This document shows positions 29,527-38,810 of a DNA stretch of 64,000 nucleotides, piece by piece. Positions within the stretch are counted from its first letter, which is position 1; each line of letters starts with the position of its first letter. Below the pieces are notes generated by a model. The model was not told the DNA's origin. It was given only the letters and a program-made list of their open reading frames with translations, and made no database searches. Source of the stretch: an uncultured Pseudoxanthomonas sp. (GTDB lineage Bacteria > Pseudomonadota > Gammaproteobacteria > Xanthomonadales > Xanthomonadaceae); contig CAMLGZ010000013.1 of the NCBI GenBank assembly GCA_946479745.1, positions 21,660 through 85,659 of the forward strand. The letters are read 5' to 3'. Made by a program: the position numbers and the translations under genes.

Positions 29527-30819
29527 TTATTGTTTCATTTGCGACGCAGGCGCCATGTCCAACGCGGAAACGCGCGCGCGCTCGGTCAGGAATTCCTGTT
29601 CGCGGCTGTTGCGGGTCATTGCGGCCGCACGGATGAACTCTGCATGCGCCTCTTGATGACGCCCCAGTTTGGCCAGCAGGTCGCCGCGCACGCTCGGCAA
29701 CAGGTGGTACTGGGCAAGGGCAGGCTCCGGCATCAGCGCATCGACCAGTTCCAGTCCCGCAGCGGGTCCGAAAGCCATTGATACGGCCACGGCGCGATTG
29801 AGCTCCACCACGGGGGAAGGCATCAGCTGCGAAAGAGCGTCGTAGAGCGCCACGATGGTTTTCCAGTCGGTCTGTTCGGCCGTCGTCGCCTGGGCATGGC
29901 AGGCCGCAATCGCCGCCTGCAATGAGTAGGGTCCCAACGCGCCGCGTAGTCTGCGGGCACGCGCCAGCGCGGCGAAGCCCCGTTGTATCAACAAGCGGTC
30001 CCACCGCGAACGATCCTGATCCAGCAACAGCACCGGCGAGCCGTCCGGGCCCGTACGCGCCCGCGTCCGCGAAGTCTGGATTTCCATCAATGCAACCAGC
30101 CCATGTACCTCAGGTTCTTCCGGCGCCAGCTCGGCGACGATGCGGCCCAGCCGCAAAGCTTCCTCGCATAAGGCGGGCCGCATCAGGTCATCGCCGGCGG
30201 TCGCGGAATAGCCTTCGTTGAAAATCAGATAGATCACGCTAAGCACCGAAGACAGGCGTTCGCCCAACTCGTCCGCGCGCGGCACTTCGAAAGGGACCTG
30301 CGCCTCGGCCAGGGTGCGTTTGGCGCGCACTATGCGCTGCGCCACGGTGGATTCGGTTACCAGGTAGGCCCGCGCGATTTCATCGGTGGTCAATCCGCCG
30401 AGCATGCGTAAAGTCAAAGCCACCCGCGCCTCCATCGAAAGCACGGGGTGGCAGGCAGTGAACACCAGCCTCAACAGATCGTCGCCTATGTCGTCGTCCA
30501 TATTGGCTTCGAATTCCGCAGTGGCGTCTTCCCAATCGCGTTCGAGCTCATGGCCGAGTTCCTCGTGCTTGCGCTGTTGCAGCTTGATCCGGCGCAGGCG
30601 GTCTATGGCGCGATGTTTGGCGGTAGCCATCAGCCACGCGCCCGGATTATCGGGCACTCCGGATTCGGGCCACTTCTCCAAGGCGATGACCAGCGCATCC
30701 TGCGCGAGTTCTTCGGCCAGGCCAACATCGCGCAGCATGCGCGCCAGGCCGGCGATGAGCCGTGCCGACTCGATTCGCCAGACAGCATCGATCGCGCGGT
30801 GTGTGTCTGAAGTCGTCAT
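29527..30819 (-). CDS. ECF42-type RNA polymerase sigma factor
   Basis: A 430-residue ECF sigma factor with region 2 (LAEELAQDALVIALEKWPE), region 4 (LTTDEIARAYLVTESTVAQR) and a long C-terminal TPR-like extension of about 220 residues (VVELNRAVAVSMAFGPAAGL), the architecture of group ECF42. These factors have no anti-sigma factor and are normally encoded beside YciI/DGPF proteins, exactly as here (the partner is 75 bp upstream on the same strand). The inducing signal is unknown. Confidence 0.92.
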   Translation of the reverse strand: MTTSDTHRAIDAVWRIESARLIAGLARMLRDVGLAEELAQDALVIALEKWPESGVPDNPGAWLMATAKHRAIDRLRRIKLQQRKHEELGHELERDWEDATAEFEANMDDDIGDDLLRLVFTACHPVLSMEARVALTLRMLGGLTTDEIARAYLVTESTVAQRIVRAKRTLAEAQVPFEVPRADELGERLSSVLSVIYLIFNEGYSATAGDDLMRPALCEEALRLGRIVAELAPEEPEVHGLVALMEIQTSRTRARTGPDGSPVLLLDQDRSRWDRLLIQRGFAALARARRLRGALGPYSLQAAIAACHAQATTAEQTDWKTIVALYDALSQLMPSPVVELNRAVAVSMAFGPAAGLELVDALMPEPALAQYHLLPSVRGDLLAKLGRHQEAHAEFIRAAAMTRNSREQEFLTERARVSALDMAPASQMKQ

Positions 30820-30894
30820 AGTTGGCGATCAGACCATTGCCGCTGCCTTCATGCAAGTTGCGGTGCAGCTTGTTCATGCCGTTCCCAGATTCCA

Positions 30895-31320
30895 CTATTG
30901 CCTCGTCGCGGTCCCTGCCCGCAGCCGCTGCTCCTGCGCCCGTAACTCCGGTGTGAATTCAACGCCGAAATCCTCCGGCTCGAACACCTGGCGGATCTCG
31001 ATTTCAGATTCGCCCGGCATAGGGTTGGGGCAGCGTTTCATCCATTCGATCGCTTCTTCCCTGGATTTCACCTGCAGCAGCCAGAATCCCGCGATCAGCT
31101 CGCCGGTTTGGGCGAACGGTCCGTCGATGACTGTGCGCTTGCTGCCGGAAAAACGTACGCGCGCGCCTTTCGAGCTGGGCTGCAGTCCTTCGCCTGCCAG
31201 TAGTACGCCCGCCTTGATCAACTGCTCATTGAACTTGCCCATGTCGGCCAGCAGTTGTTCGCTGGGCATCACGCCGGCTTCGGAGTCCTTGCTGGCTTTG
31301 ACCATCACCATGAATCGCAT
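30895..31320 (-). CDS. YciI/DGPF family protein (ECF42 partner)
   Basis: A 141-residue protein of the YCII-related family. The DGPF motif appears as VIDGPFAQTGELIAGFWLL, and the N-terminus is MRFMVMVKASKDSEAG. I chose the ATG at 31320, which follows AGGAG, over an open upstream extension. DGPF genes are the usual co-conserved neighbours of ECF42 sigma factors; their products may sense or degrade a small molecule, but this is not established. Confidence 0.9.
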   Translation of the reverse strand: MRFMVMVKASKDSEAGVMPSEQLLADMGKFNEQLIKAGVLLAGEGLQPSSKGARVRFSGSKRTVIDGPFAQTGELIAGFWLLQVKSREEAIEWMKRCPNPMPGESEIEIRQVFEPEDFGVEFTPELRAQEQRLRAGTATRQ

Positions 31321-31544
31321 CGTCGTTTCTCCTGTCCAGGATGGGTTGCCGGGCCGGTTCTCGTCGTTCCGGACCTTCCATATCCATGACGAATCAAGAG
31401 CTGGAGAATCGACAATCCGCGGAGGCAATCCCGATATCCGGTGACTGGAAAGGGCGGGGCTGACCCGTCCCTAACGCGCATGTGTTTACCATGCGGCGGC
31501 GACAATCAAGCCAATCCTGTCGGTCCTGTCCGGAGTACTTCCCC

Positions 31545-32042
31545 ATGCCAGAGGTTCCATCCCCCATGCCAGCCATCGGCGAGCCGGCGCCCGATTTCAC
31601 CCTGCATTCCACGCCGGATCAAACCGTGTCGCTTTCCCAGTTGCGCGGCCATCCGGTGGTGCTGGCCTTCTATCCCGCGGACTGGAGTCCGGTCTGCGGC
31701 GACCAGATGTCGCTGTACAACGAACTGTTGTCCGAATTCCGGCGTTTCCACGCGGCGGTCATCGGTATCTCGGTCGACGGCGCATGGTGCCATGCCGCCT
31801 TTGCGCTGGATCGCAAACTGCATTTCCCCTTGTTGTCGGACTTCGAGCCCAAGGGCGAGGTTTCGCGGTTGTACGGGGTGTACCAGTTGCCGGAAGGCAT
31901 CAGCGAACGCGCGTTGTTCGTTATCGATGCCGAGGGCATCATCCGCTGGAGCTACGTATCGCCCAGCGGAATCAACCCGGGCGCCGACGGCATTCTGGAG
32001 GCGCTGGAGAAACTGCCCAGCTCCGCGGGAGCCGGAGCATGA
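31545..32042 (+). CDS. Peroxiredoxin (AhpC/TSA family)
   Basis: A 165-residue thiol peroxidase. The peroxidatic Cys lies in FYPADWSPVCGDQ, where Ser replaces the usual Thr of the PxxxTxxC motif, a variant seen in AhpE-like enzymes. RALFVIDAEGIIRWSYVSP near the C-terminus is typical of the family. The ATG at 31545 (MPEVPSP) is preferred over an upstream open frame. Its stop overlaps the start of the DsbA-like gene (ATGA). Confidence 0.9.
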   Translation: MPEVPSPMPAIGEPAPDFTLHSTPDQTVSLSQLRGHPVVLAFYPADWSPVCGDQMSLYNELLSEFRRFHAAVIGISVDGAWCHAAFALDRKLHFPLLSDFEPKGEVSRLYGVYQLPEGISERALFVIDAEGIIRWSYVSPSGINPGADGILEALEKLPSSAGAGA

Positions 32043-32575
32043 GCCTTCTGAAACCCGACGTAGGGCCAGCCGACCATGCCCAGGGTCCGCGGGATGCGCC
32101 GTTGATGCTGGTGGAATACGGCGACTTCCAATGCCCGTATTGCGGCGAGCAATATCCGCAGATCAAGGCGGTCCAGGAGGCCATGGGCGATGAACTCTGC
32201 TTCGTGTTCCGCCATTTTCCCCTGGCCGAGGCGCACCCCCATGCCGAGCACGCTGCCGAGCTGACCGAAGCTGCGGATACCGTGGGTAAATTCTGGGAAA
32301 TGCACGACCGGCTTTACGAGCATCAATCGGCACTGGACGACCGCAGCCTGGCCGGGCATGCCCGGGCGCTGGGCTTGGACGACGCCCTGTTCCAAACCGT
32401 GTTGGACGAAGAATACGAAGGCCGTGTGCGCCACGATTTTCTGACCGGGGTCCGCAGCGGCGTCAACGGCACGCCAAGCTTGTTCATCAATGGAGAGCGT
32501 TATGACGGGCCGCGCGATGCCGACAGTCTGATCGAGCTGCTGAAGGCGATGCGCGAGCTGCAGTTGCAGGGCTGA
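32039..32575 (+). CDS. DsbA-family thioredoxin-like protein
   Basis: A 178-residue thioredoxin-fold protein with the active site FQCPYCGEQYPQ (CPYC), an inserted helical domain, and the cis-Pro loop GVNGTPSLFING. No signal peptide is present, so it is likely cytosolic, unlike classic DsbA. It overlaps the peroxiredoxin stop by four bases, so the two are translationally coupled and it may serve as electron donor or partner to the peroxiredoxin (inference). Confidence 0.9.
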   Translation: MSLLKPDVGPADHAQGPRDAPLMLVEYGDFQCPYCGEQYPQIKAVQEAMGDELCFVFRHFPLAEAHPHAEHAAELTEAADTVGKFWEMHDRLYEHQSALDDRSLAGHARALGLDDALFQTVLDEEYEGRVRHDFLTGVRSGVNGTPSLFINGERYDGPRDADSLIELLKAMRELQLQG

Positions 32576-32967
32576 GGTAGCTCACTGAACTCACTCCGTG
32601 TAAGCGGGTGCGTCTCTAAAGAAGTGCCCCTGAAGCCCATCCGAACGATGGAGCAGGCGCGCTGGTTGCCGGGCGGCGCGTGCCCGCATGAATAAGCCGA
32701 ATAGAATGGACCCGGGACAGCGGCTTGTCCTGGATTCGGGTCAGCGATGAGACAAATCCATGTGCAAATTGGGCCCGGCAATTGTCAGCAAAGTCATTTC
32801 AATGTCATGTAATGTCCTGAAAAGTAGGTAATCTGGACAAAGATATTATTGCTATCCCGATTTGACTGGGCTTGGCTACGCTGCAGTATGGTGGGTGTAA
32901 CTTTCCAATTGGCTTCCAATGCCACATGATCGGTGAATTGAATCGATCCAATTGATGGGACAAGTGA
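32576..32967. other. Intergenic region upstream of glucokinase
   Basis: This 392-bp gap has no convincing ORF. A nested hairpin (GACCCG-GGACA ... TGTCC-x6-CGGGTC, 32709-32742) may end the DsbA-like transcript. The 3' 60 bp hold CCAATTGG (32905-32912) and a palindrome at 32936-32953, annotated separately. The rest is AT-rich and promoter-like. Confidence 0.5.
32936..32953. promoter_or_regulatory. Operator-like palindrome before glucokinase
   Basis: AATTGAATCGATCCAATT is a CG-centred 18-bp palindrome with one mismatched pair, 14 bp before the glucokinase start. It has the same size and CGAT centre as the ATTTAGATCGATCTAAAT sites of this locus but a different half-site, so it may be a diverged site or the target of another LacI-type protein. 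Confidence 0.45.
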
Positions 32968-34011
32968 GTGAACGCAGCGGTGTCGTATCCGGTCAATCTT
33001 GAAGCACCCCAAACGCTTTCGTCCCACAGTGGGCATTCGCTGGACCCTTTGATCGTCGCCGATGTGGGCGGCACCTACGCAAGGGTGGCCCTGGTCCATG
33101 TCGCGCGGGGCCGGGCGCCGGAAATTCTGGCTTTCCAACGGCACGTCTGTGCCGAGCATCCGAGTCTGGCCGCGATCCTGCGCGATTTCGCCGATCGCCA
33201 GGGGACTTCCAGGCAGCCGCGGCGCGCGGTCGTTGCCATCGCCGGATTGCTGGATGGCGATACGCTGGTGAATTCCAATCTTCCTTGGCCGGTGTCGCTG
33301 GAAAGCACGCGCCTGACGGCCGGGTTGGGCGAGTTGATCCTCATCAACGATTTCGAGGCGGTGGCCCATGCGATGCCCTATCTCGACCCAGGCAAGCTGT
33401 CGGCCTTGAGCGGCGACGCGGAGCATTCCTTTCAATGGCCCGCACTCGTGCTGGGACCGGGGACGGGCTTGGGCGCTGCACTGCGGTTCGAAGGCGGCGC
33501 GCGGCCCGTGCTGGCCAGCGAAGTAGGGCACTCGGCGTTGTCGGCAGGCACTCCGCTGGAGCTGGAAATTCTGCGCCTGCTGATGGCGCGCTGGCCGCAC
33601 GTGGACAACGAGCGCGTGCTGTCCGGCAGCGGACTGATGAACCTGTACCCATGCTTGTGCGAACTCCGCGGCGTCGCGCCGCGCTGGAGCACGACCGAAC
33701 AACTGATCGCCGCCGCGCAGACGGGCGAGGACGCGCTGGCGGTGGAATGCATGGAAGTATTCTGCGGATGGCTGGGCAGCCTGGCGGGCGATCTGGCGAT
33801 CGCCTTCGGTGCGAAATCCGTTTATCTGGCAGGCGGCATTTCCGGCCATATCGACAACTTCCTGCGTAGCGGCGCCTTCCAGGCCCGCTACGTCAACAAG
33901 GGCGTGTTGTCGGAGGTCTTGCGGCACACGCCGGTCTGGCGCGTGGATCATGGCCAACTGGGGGTGATCGGCGCGGCGGCGTGGTATGCCGAACATCAGG
34001 CCCTGGCCTGA
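32968..34011 (+). CDS. glk: Glucokinase (ROK-unrelated Glk family)
   Basis: A 347-residue hexokinase-fold enzyme that phosphorylates glucose. Landmarks are IVADVGGTYARVAL (phosphate-1 loop), LINDFEAVAHAMPYL, GPGTGLGAAL, the ROK-independent EVGHSALS segment and YLAGGISGHI. The start is GTG at 32968. It leads the glycan-utilisation locus. Together with the PfkB kinase at 51.3 kb it would handle sugars released from N-glycans. Confidence 0.9.
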   Translation: MNAAVSYPVNLEAPQTLSSHSGHSLDPLIVADVGGTYARVALVHVARGRAPEILAFQRHVCAEHPSLAAILRDFADRQGTSRQPRRAVVAIAGLLDGDTLVNSNLPWPVSLESTRLTAGLGELILINDFEAVAHAMPYLDPGKLSALSGDAEHSFQWPALVLGPGTGLGAALRFEGGARPVLASEVGHSALSAGTPLELEILRLLMARWPHVDNERVLSGSGLMNLYPCLCELRGVAPRWSTTEQLIAAAQTGEDALAVECMEVFCGWLGSLAGDLAIAFGAKSVYLAGGISGHIDNFLRSGAFQARYVNKGVLSEVLRHTPVWRVDHGQLGVIGAAAWYAEHQALA

Positions 34012-34083
34012 CATCACGCCGTGAAGACACACGGATGAGAGTATTGCGAGGGCGTGCCATCGTTCATCGGGGAGAATGACGGA

Positions 34084-35091
34084 ATGACTGATCGCAGACG
34101 ATTTATACAGGCGGGAATATTGGCCGCCGGCGCATTGACGGTACCCGGCATGCGCGCGCAATCGAACAGCACTTCCGCCGGTGCGCGCGTCGTGGCCACC
34201 TGGGATTTCGGCGTGCAGGCCAATTCGGCGGCCTGGCGCGTCCTGGAAACCGGCGGTGGCGCGCTGGATGCCGTCGAAGTGGGCGCACGTTGGGCCGAAA
34301 GCGAACTGTGCAATCCCACCGTGGGTCATTGCGGCAGACCGGACCGGGATGGCGTGTTGACCTTGGATGCCAGCATCATGGATGGCGATGGCCGTTGCGG
34401 TTCGGTGGCTGCCCTGCAGGACATCGCCCATCCCATCTCGGTTGCGCGCCGGGTAATGGAAAAGACTCCGCACGTGATGCTGGTGGGCGAGGGAGCGCAG
34501 CAGTTCGCGGTGCAGCAGGGCTTCGCCAAACAGCGTCTGCTGACGCCCGCTGCCGAGCAGGCCTGGCGCGACTGGCTGAAAACCGCCGAATACAAGCCCG
34601 AAATCAATGCCGAGCGACGCAGCCAGCCCGGTAACAAGGACAACCACGACACCCTGGGCATGCTGGCTATCGACGCGCAGGGCAAGCTTGCGGGTGCCTG
34701 CACTACCAGCGGCATGGCCTGGAAAATGCACGGCCGGGTCGGGGACAGCCCCATCATCGGTGCGGGCCTGTACGTCGACAACGAGGTCGGCGCGGCCACG
34801 GCGTCGGGCGTGGGCGAAGAAATGATCCGCAATGCCGCCAGTTTCCTGGTGGTGGAGTTGATGCGGCAAGGACGGACGCCCGCAGACGCCTGCCGGGAGG
34901 CCATCGACCGGGTCGTGCACAAAAGGCCCGAAGCCAGCAAGACCTTGCAGGTCTGTTTCCTGGCGCTCAACAAGCATGGTGAGGTCGGTGCGTTCGCGTT
35001 GCACAAAGGCTTCGTCTATGCGGTCTGCGATGCGGACAAGCGCGAAGATCTGCGCGAGTCGGCTTCGGTCTACGCCACCAAGCAGCTGTGA
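34084..35091 (+). CDS. N4-(beta-N-acetylglucosaminyl)-L-asparaginase (glycosylasparaginase)
   Basis: A 335-residue Ntn-hydrolase that splits the GlcNAc-Asn bond of N-glycoproteins. The autoproteolytic nucleophile is Thr190 in NHDTLGMLAID, and the substrate loop residues follow in RVGDSPIIGAGLYVDNEVGA. The N-terminus DRRRFIQAGILAAGA is a Tat signal, so the enzyme is exported folded to the periplasm. I chose the ATG at 34084 (MTDRRRFIQAG). It sits between glucokinase and the first TBDR, and its presence is strong evidence that the locus targets N-linked glycans. Confidence 0.92.
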   Translation: MTDRRRFIQAGILAAGALTVPGMRAQSNSTSAGARVVATWDFGVQANSAAWRVLETGGGALDAVEVGARWAESELCNPTVGHCGRPDRDGVLTLDASIMDGDGRCGSVAALQDIAHPISVARRVMEKTPHVMLVGEGAQQFAVQQGFAKQRLLTPAAEQAWRDWLKTAEYKPEINAERRSQPGNKDNHDTLGMLAIDAQGKLAGACTTSGMAWKMHGRVGDSPIIGAGLYVDNEVGAATASGVGEEMIRNAASFLVVELMRQGRTPADACREAIDRVVHKRPEASKTLQVCFLALNKHGEVGAFALHKGFVYAVCDADKREDLRESASVYATKQL

Positions 35092-35470
35092 ATTCGATTG
35101 TGGCGGCATCGATCGGCTGCGGATACCCGTTCTGAATCATCCCCGTTTTCTTCCGCCTTGGCGGCCCAGGCTGTGATGGATGCATCGAGCCCCATGAAAA
35201 GTAGGGACCGAACTTCCGCGCATTCGTTTTCACAACCTGTTCCCACGGGGCCTGTCGCGGCATGGGTCCGCCCACTGCGCCAACGTTGTTCGCTTGATCG
35301 ACTGACTGATTAGTGCCGCTGAACTTGCGGATGTTTTTTGGTGGCACGGGCTTTAGTTTTGCGCAGCTCTGTCGAGACTCACAGTAAGAAGTTTGTTTGT
35401 TAGCCATATCACAGTAATCAAGTACCTGATTTCAGTGATGAATTTTCGCTGAGAATAATCACATTAACTA
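35092..35470. other. Long non-coding interval upstream of an isolated terminator
   Basis: About 380 bp between the glycosylasparaginase stop and the hairpin at 35471 hold no supported ORF. The last 180 bp are AT-rich. It could be a long 3' UTR, or contain a small RNA ending at the terminator; no promoter stands out. Confidence 0.4.
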
Positions 35471-35502
35471 AAACAGCGCAGCGGAATGCAGCGCTGTTTT
35501 TT
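35471..35502 (+). terminator. Intrinsic terminator upstream of the first TBDR
   Basis: AAACAGCGC pairs with GCGCTGTTT around an 11-nt loop (35480-35490), and the T tract runs 35496-35502. It lies 380 bp after the glycosylasparaginase gene and 140 bp before the TBDR start. Confidence 0.85.
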
Positions 35503-35548
35503 GTCGTGCTAAGTTTTTTATCGATCCAGGGGGATAGGTCTATTTTAG

Positions 35549-35566
35549 ATTTAGAACGATCTAAAT
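35549..35566. promoter_or_regulatory. LacI-type operator before TBDR 1
   Basis: ATTTAGAACGATCTAAAT, an 18-bp palindrome with 7-bp perfect arms, located 79 bp upstream of the TBDR start. It matches the site at 42953-42970 at 17 of 18 positions. Confidence 0.75.
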
Positions 35567-35644
35567 GCCTGCAATTTGGATCTGAACAAACTCTTGAACG
35601 CCAAGCTTGTCGGTCGTTCGATCACCATCACCGGGGATTACTCA

Positions 35645-38600
35645 ATGGCTAAATTCAATCTGTTTCGTCGCAATACTTTGACCAGTGCGCTGCTGCTGGC
35701 GATCGTGACGCCGCTCGTCGCAACGGCGCAGGAAGCTTCCGGAAACGAGCCCAGCACCACGCAGCTCGATACCGTCACGGTCACCGGTTCGCGCATCAAA
35801 CGCGCTCAGGTCGAAGGTCCCGCACCGGTCAACATCATCACCGGCGATCAGATCAGGAAAGAGGGGTTCGCTACCGCTTACGATGCGTTGAGCACGCTGA
35901 CCGAAGCCATTGGCACGGTCGAAGCCGATTCCCAGTGGGGGCAGCACACCAGCAATGCCAGCCCGCTGAACCTGCGGAACATGGGCCCCGGTCGCAGCCT
36001 GCTGCTGATCAATGGCCACCGCGCCGCCGACTACCCGCTGCCTTATGGCGGCCAGAGCAATTTCCAGAACTTCAGCAATATCCCGGCCGCGGCCATCGAA
36101 CGTATCGAAGTACTGGCTTCCGGCGCCTCGGCAATTTACGGCTCCGATGCGGTCGCCGGTGTAATCAACGTGGTGTTGAAGAAGAACTTCACGGGCGACG
36201 AGTTGCGTATCAAGGGCGGCACGTCGACGCGCGGCGGACGCGATCTGGCCGACTTTTCGTGGACGGGCGGGCGCAGCGGCGAAAAATGGAACCTGACCTA
36301 CTCCCTGCAGTACTTCAACCGTGAACCGCTGTTCGCCGGTGAGCGGGATTTCATGGATTCGGAGAACGACGCCGAGCGCCCCAACTGGAGCGAAGCCGAG
36401 CTCGCCAAGGGCAACCGCTTCAACAATTACTACGACACCGCCCGCATCAGCCGGGTGGACAATGGCATGCGCATCTCGCCGCCGGCCGGCGCTTGCGACA
36501 ACCGCGGTTTCGGCGGCGTGACCAGCCTGCAGGATTATCGGGAGTACAACCAGGCTACCCATACCCTGGGGCCCGCGATGGGCCAGTACTGCGCCAACGC
36601 GAAGAACTTCCACAACTGGACGATCAACGACGGCCAGGAAAGCGCTTCTCTGTACCTGTACGGCACCTACGATTTCAGCGACAAGCTGCATGTCTGGTCG
36701 AGCGTGTCGGTATTCGATGCCGAAGGCACCAGCAGCATCGGCGATTTCGCGATGGGCTATGTGCCGCAGGTGAAGTGGTACGACCAGGGCATCGGCGCGA
36801 TGGTGGAAGGCAAGCGTTTCTTCACCGGCCGCGAAACCGGCGATGCGTTGACCTATACCAATGAACGTTCGTACGACGTCGCTTTCGGTCTCAACGGCAG
36901 CATCGCCGATCGCTTCGACTGGGAAGCTTCTTTCGACCATGCCGAGTACAAACTGAAGAAGAGCTACCCGGCGGCAGTGCCTGCGCTGGTCAATAATTTC
37001 TATCTGGGGCAGCAGCAGGGCGTCACCGACGCGAGCTACGCCGGCGTACCGGTGGGAACCCCCATCTACACCGCCGACATCAACCGTTTCTTCACGCCGC
37101 TTTCCCCGCAACAGTGGCAGTCGATCTCGACCCACGGCCATGATCGCGCGGAATCCAAATCCGATCAGTTCCAGTTCGTGATCTCCGGCGACCTGTTCCA
37201 GGGTTGGGCCGGTCCCGTCAGCTTTGCCGCAGTGGCTGAAGCAGCGCGCCAAAGCTATGGCATCCATCCGGATCCGAAGACCGTGCCGGCGCTTGGCCAG
37301 ACCGCACCAGGGCCGAACCTGTTCGTCACCGAATACGGCAGCCCTTACTACGGTTACGATCTGGGCGGCGGTTCGCGTACGCGCTGGGCGCTGGGCAGCG
37401 AGTTCCGCGTGCCGCTGTGGGATAGCAAGACACCGGGTCTGGGTTCGGCCACGGTCAATCTGGCGGGTCGCTACGACGACTACAGCCAGACCCTGGATGG
37501 ATCGAAGGCAACCTGGATGACCGGGCTCGAATGGCGTCCGTTCGACAACCTGCTGGTGCGTGGTTCGTACGCCACCAGTTTTCGCGCGCCGGACATGCAC
37601 TACGTTTATGCGCAGGGCGGCCAGTCCTATGTGCAGCTGATCGACGCCTTGCGCTGTGGTCAGAATGGAGACTACGGACAGTGCGCGCCGTTGAATGGGA
37701 ATTCCGATCCGGCCACCAGCAACTACTACCGCTCGATCACCAGCCGTGAAGGCTCGCCGTTGCTCAAGTACGAGGAAGGCAAATCCTGGACCGCCGGCTT
37801 CGTCTGGGATATCCGCGACGATCTGTCGGTCAGCGCCGATTACTGGAATATCGAGCTGAAGAACGCCATCGAAAACATCGGCATGAACGATATCCTCGCC
37901 GCAGAACTGGGTTGCGCGCTGGGCACGACCACCAATGGCGCGCCTTACGTCAATCCGCTGACCGGACAAGCGCCGACCGCCGCGTTCTGTCAGTTGATGC
38001 AGTCGCGCATCGAGCGGGATGGGCCCAACGGCGCGATCACCGGTGTCAAGGAAGGGCCCATCAACAAGGCCGGGCGTCGCGTTGCCGGTTTCGATGTGGC
38101 TGCCAAGTACAAGTTGTCCACGGAACGGTTCGGCGATTTCAGCTTCGGTTTGAATTACACCAATCTGTTGAGCCTGTCGACGCAGGATTCCGAAGCGACC
38201 GAATGGACAGACGGCAAGAAAGGCGCGCATAACGACATCCACACCAAGCTGCGCGCCAGCGTGGGCTGGGAGCGGGGTAATTTCAACACTACGCTGCTCA
38301 TGACGCGGCTGGCCAGGGTCAGGGGCAGCAACTTCGGCGGTTGCTGGCCGTTTGCCAACGGTGAGCGCGCCACCGCGGTCGATAACGACACCTGCACCAG
38401 CACCGACCCGACCAGCGCCAACTACAACCAGAGCACCAGGCGCTACTGGGATCGCTTGAAGGCGCCAGTCATCTTCAATCTGACCGCCGGTTACAAGATT
38501 ACCGACCATGCCAGCGTCAATCTGTATATCAACAATCTGTTCGACGCCACCTACAAGGATCCGTACAAGGGCGATTATGTGTTCACCAGCGATCGCGTAT

Positions 38601-38653
38601 GGCCGATGATCGGCCGGGAGTTCGCAATGGAGTACGTGTTCCGTTTCGATTGA
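35645..38653 (+). CDS. TonB-dependent receptor (glycan uptake)
   Basis: A 1002-residue outer-membrane transporter. A signal peptide ends near VATAQ; a TonB-box-like LDTVTVTG sits at about residue 40; the plug domain follows (GPAPVNIITGDQIRKEGF, GSDAVAGVINVVLKKNF), then a 22-strand barrel ending in the aromatic EYVFRFD. I chose the ATG at 35645 because it gives a proper signal peptide. The position between glycosylasparaginase and fucosidase, and the upstream operator, indicate import of N-glycan pieces. Confidence 0.93.
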   Translation: MAKFNLFRRNTLTSALLLAIVTPLVATAQEASGNEPSTTQLDTVTVTGSRIKRAQVEGPAPVNIITGDQIRKEGFATAYDALSTLTEAIGTVEADSQWGQHTSNASPLNLRNMGPGRSLLLINGHRAADYPLPYGGQSNFQNFSNIPAAAIERIEVLASGASAIYGSDAVAGVINVVLKKNFTGDELRIKGGTSTRGGRDLADFSWTGGRSGEKWNLTYSLQYFNREPLFAGERDFMDSENDAERPNWSEAELAKGNRFNNYYDTARISRVDNGMRISPPAGACDNRGFGGVTSLQDYREYNQATHTLGPAMGQYCANAKNFHNWTINDGQESASLYLYGTYDFSDKLHVWSSVSVFDAEGTSSIGDFAMGYVPQVKWYDQGIGAMVEGKRFFTGRETGDALTYTNERSYDVAFGLNGSIADRFDWEASFDHAEYKLKKSYPAAVPALVNNFYLGQQQGVTDASYAGVPVGTPIYTADINRFFTPLSPQQWQSISTHGHDRAESKSDQFQFVISGDLFQGWAGPVSFAAVAEAARQSYGIHPDPKTVPALGQTAPGPNLFVTEYGSPYYGYDLGGGSRTRWALGSEFRVPLWDSKTPGLGSATVNLAGRYDDYSQTLDGSKATWMTGLEWRPFDNLLVRGSYATSFRAPDMHYVYAQGGQSYVQLIDALRCGQNGDYGQCAPLNGNSDPATSNYYRSITSREGSPLLKYEEGKSWTAGFVWDIRDDLSVSADYWNIELKNAIENIGMNDILAAELGCALGTTTNGAPYVNPLTGQAPTAAFCQLMQSRIERDGPNGAITGVKEGPINKAGRRVAGFDVAAKYKLSTERFGDFSFGLNYTNLLSLSTQDSEATEWTDGKKGAHNDIHTKLRASVGWERGNFNTTLLMTRLARVRGSNFGGCWPFANGERATAVDNDTCTSTDPTSANYNQSTRRYWDRLKAPVIFNLTAGYKITDHASVNLYINNLFDATYKDPYKGDYVFTSDRVWPMIGREFAMEYVFRFD

Positions 38654-38677
38654 GCACCGGGTTCTGGAATCGGGTAG

Positions 38678-38704
38678 GGCCCGACGGTCGCCGATCGTCG
38701 GGCC
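38678..38704 (+). terminator. Probable intrinsic terminator after TBDR 1
   Basis: GGCCCGACG / CGTCGGGCC 9-bp stem with a 9-nt loop, 25 bp after the TBDR stop, followed by the moderately T-rich TGTTGCTTC. May reduce read-through to the fucosidase gene. Confidence 0.6.
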
Positions 38705-38810
38705 TGTTGCTTCAAGTCGTACCAATCTGCATTCTTGCAAGCGGAGCCCGGTCTGTTCGCGACGGCCGGCATCGCAATTGCACCCAATCCCCATTCATTC
38801 GGAGACACAG

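Noticed and set aside
35642..38794. A 1050-residue open frame on the minus strand across TBDR 1, and similar long minus-strand frames at 5059-6555, 32794-35109 and 43380-46163
   Set aside because: They are mirror frames of GC-rich genes with low-complexity His/Val/Ala/Arg composition and no motif; the + strand genes have clear domains.
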